From Planctomycetota bacterium (GTDB lineage Bacteria; Planctomycetota; Planctomycetia; Pirellulales; Pirellulaceae): DNA of 27,466 nt. Both the position numbers and the translations under genes were made by a program. Below are positions 26,704 to 27,466 of this stretch, piece after piece. The stretch is taken from positions 1 through 27,466 of the forward strand of contig JAJRVM010000248.1 in assembly GCA_024277285.1 (NCBI GenBank). Reading direction: 5' to 3'. How positions within the stretch are numbered: the first letter of the stretch is position 1; every line of letters begins with the position of its first letter. The notes beneath the pieces were generated by a model, which was not told the DNA's origin, did not search any database, and saw only the letters and a program-made list of their open reading frames with translations.

Positions 26704-27466
26704 TCACGTTCTCTTGGTGCGTTGCGCCAGGACAGCTACGGCGATAATGACGCCGGTCAGCATGAGTCGCCACGCTTCGGGAACCGCGTTGATGGATAGG
26801 ATCTTTTCGAGGTAGCCGATAATAAGGACTCCGAACAGTGTCAGGCCCACTCCGCCGCGCCCGCCCATCAAATTGGTACCGCCAATCACTACCATCTCGA
26901 TGGCAATCAACTCGTAACCAAATCCCGCCTCCGGATCACCCTGCTGTTCCTGCGCGGCTTGGCAGATGCCGGCAACACCCGCGAGCGCTCCGCAAGCAAC
27001 GTACGCCAACGTCTTCGCACTTACCACCGGTACGCCAGACAGTCGCGCCGCCTCTTCATTGCCCCCGATGGCAAACAGCTGCCGACCCCAGCGATGACGC
27101 GACAAGGCCACCCACGACGCGATCGCACAGACCACAAAAATCACCGTCACCATCGACAGGTTATCCCAGAGGATCCGAGTGTCGATCTTCTCGAAAATCT
27201 CTGGAATCCCGACATAACGATAAGTGCCGTCGGCGTCCTGGACCGCCGTCGAAATTTTCATGCCGCCCGAAACGTATTTCGCCAACCCGCGTGCAAATAC
27301 CATCATCGCAAGCGTCGCAATGAACGGTTGTTGCCCCAATCGCGCGATCAAGCCACCCGAGGTCAAGCCACAGGCAGCACCGATCAACATCGCAACGGGA
27401 ATGCCCAGCCAGGGCGACCATCCCCAATGGATTTGAAACATGCTGAAACAAACCGCCACTAGCGCC
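26704..27466 (-). CDS. RbsC-type sugar ABC transporter permease, N-terminus cut off
   Basis: 254 visible codons; the frame is still open at the window edge, so the N-terminal part (probably the first two or three membrane helices) is missing. Several hydrophobic segments are seen (MLIGAACGLTSGGLIARL, MVTVIFVVCAIASWVAL, TLAYVACGALAGVAGI, GLTLFGVLIIGYLE, MLTGVIIAVAVLA). The hallmark of the family is clear: QPFIATLAMMVFARGLA and, before the ATPase contact helix, FAIGGNEEAARLSGV followed by VVIGGTNLMGGRG. It forms the inner-membrane channel for the sugar bound by the lipoprotein downstream. Substrate is unknown. Confidence 0.9.
   Translation of the reverse strand, partial: ALVAVCFSMFQIHWGWSPWLGIPVAMLIGAACGLTSGGLIARLGQQPFIATLAMMVFARGLAKYVSGGMKISTAVQDADGTYRYVGIPEIFEKIDTRILWDNLSMVTVIFVVCAIASWVALSRHRWGRQLFAIGGNEEAARLSGVPVVSAKTLAYVACGALAGVAGICQAAQEQQGDPEAGFGYELIAIEMVVIGGTNLMGGRGGVGLTLFGVLIIGYLEKILSINAVPEAWRLMLTGVIIAVAVLAQRTKRT

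Overview
The window looks like a chromosomal segment of a planctomycete, probably of the Pirellulales. The evidence is a PVC-type dehydrogenase/HEAT/cytochrome c protein, exported sulfatase, GH29, GH127, YdjC and FG-GAP proteins, several Tat-exported enzymes, moderately high GC and many small hairpin repeats. No rRNA, tRNA, CRISPR array, integron or intact transposase was seen.

Layout. Positions 1-1680 are gene debris: a 105-bp MITE-like element, a 5'-truncated PD-(D/E)XK nuclease, the first ~49 codons of an alpha/beta hydrolase, and the C-terminal part of a large serine recombinase. 1681-4961 (minus) is a PVC dehydrogenase translationally coupled to a small Cys-containing protein. 5338-9520 (plus) carries an alpha-L-fucosidase, a YdjC/ChbG deacetylase and an FG-GAP protein. 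9784-14643 (mostly minus) carries a sulfatase, a PQQ-propeller remnant, a Tat-exported metallophosphoesterase and an FGGY sugar kinase. 14656-15403 is a non-coding, palindrome-rich block. 15404-17205 (plus) holds an unusual fusion of a Cdd1-type helix-hairpin-helix domain, a Tat-like segment and a metallophosphoesterase, then an ATC-hydrolase-family protein. 17284-20591 (minus) holds a MerR/GyrI-like regulator, a 76-aa protein, a TatD hydrolase of the kind found in ebo clusters, and hemB. 20821-25192 (plus) holds a Tat-exported NodB-like protein and a GH127 enzyme with a LamG-like tail. 25334-27466 (minus) holds a sugar-binding lipoprotein and its RbsC-type permease, cut by the window end.

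How the genes fit together. Most products are exported enzymes for complex, partly sulfated and fucose/arabinose-containing glycans, with a CUT2-type sugar importer and a sugar kinase for uptake and phosphorylation. That functional link is inference; the genes do not form one operon. HemB and the ebo-like pair are housekeeping or small-molecule functions.

Most distinctive features. Two families of short hairpins keep fixed loops and flanks while their stems change by compensatory substitution: an ACAAG-loop family, two copies of which are inverted around a 21-bp perfect hairpin (REPIN-like), and a GGA-loop family followed by CCACA(C/G), which also lies inside a 150-bp-offset direct repeat between two transporter genes. 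The HhH/metallophosphoesterase fusion is the strongest protein-level oddity.
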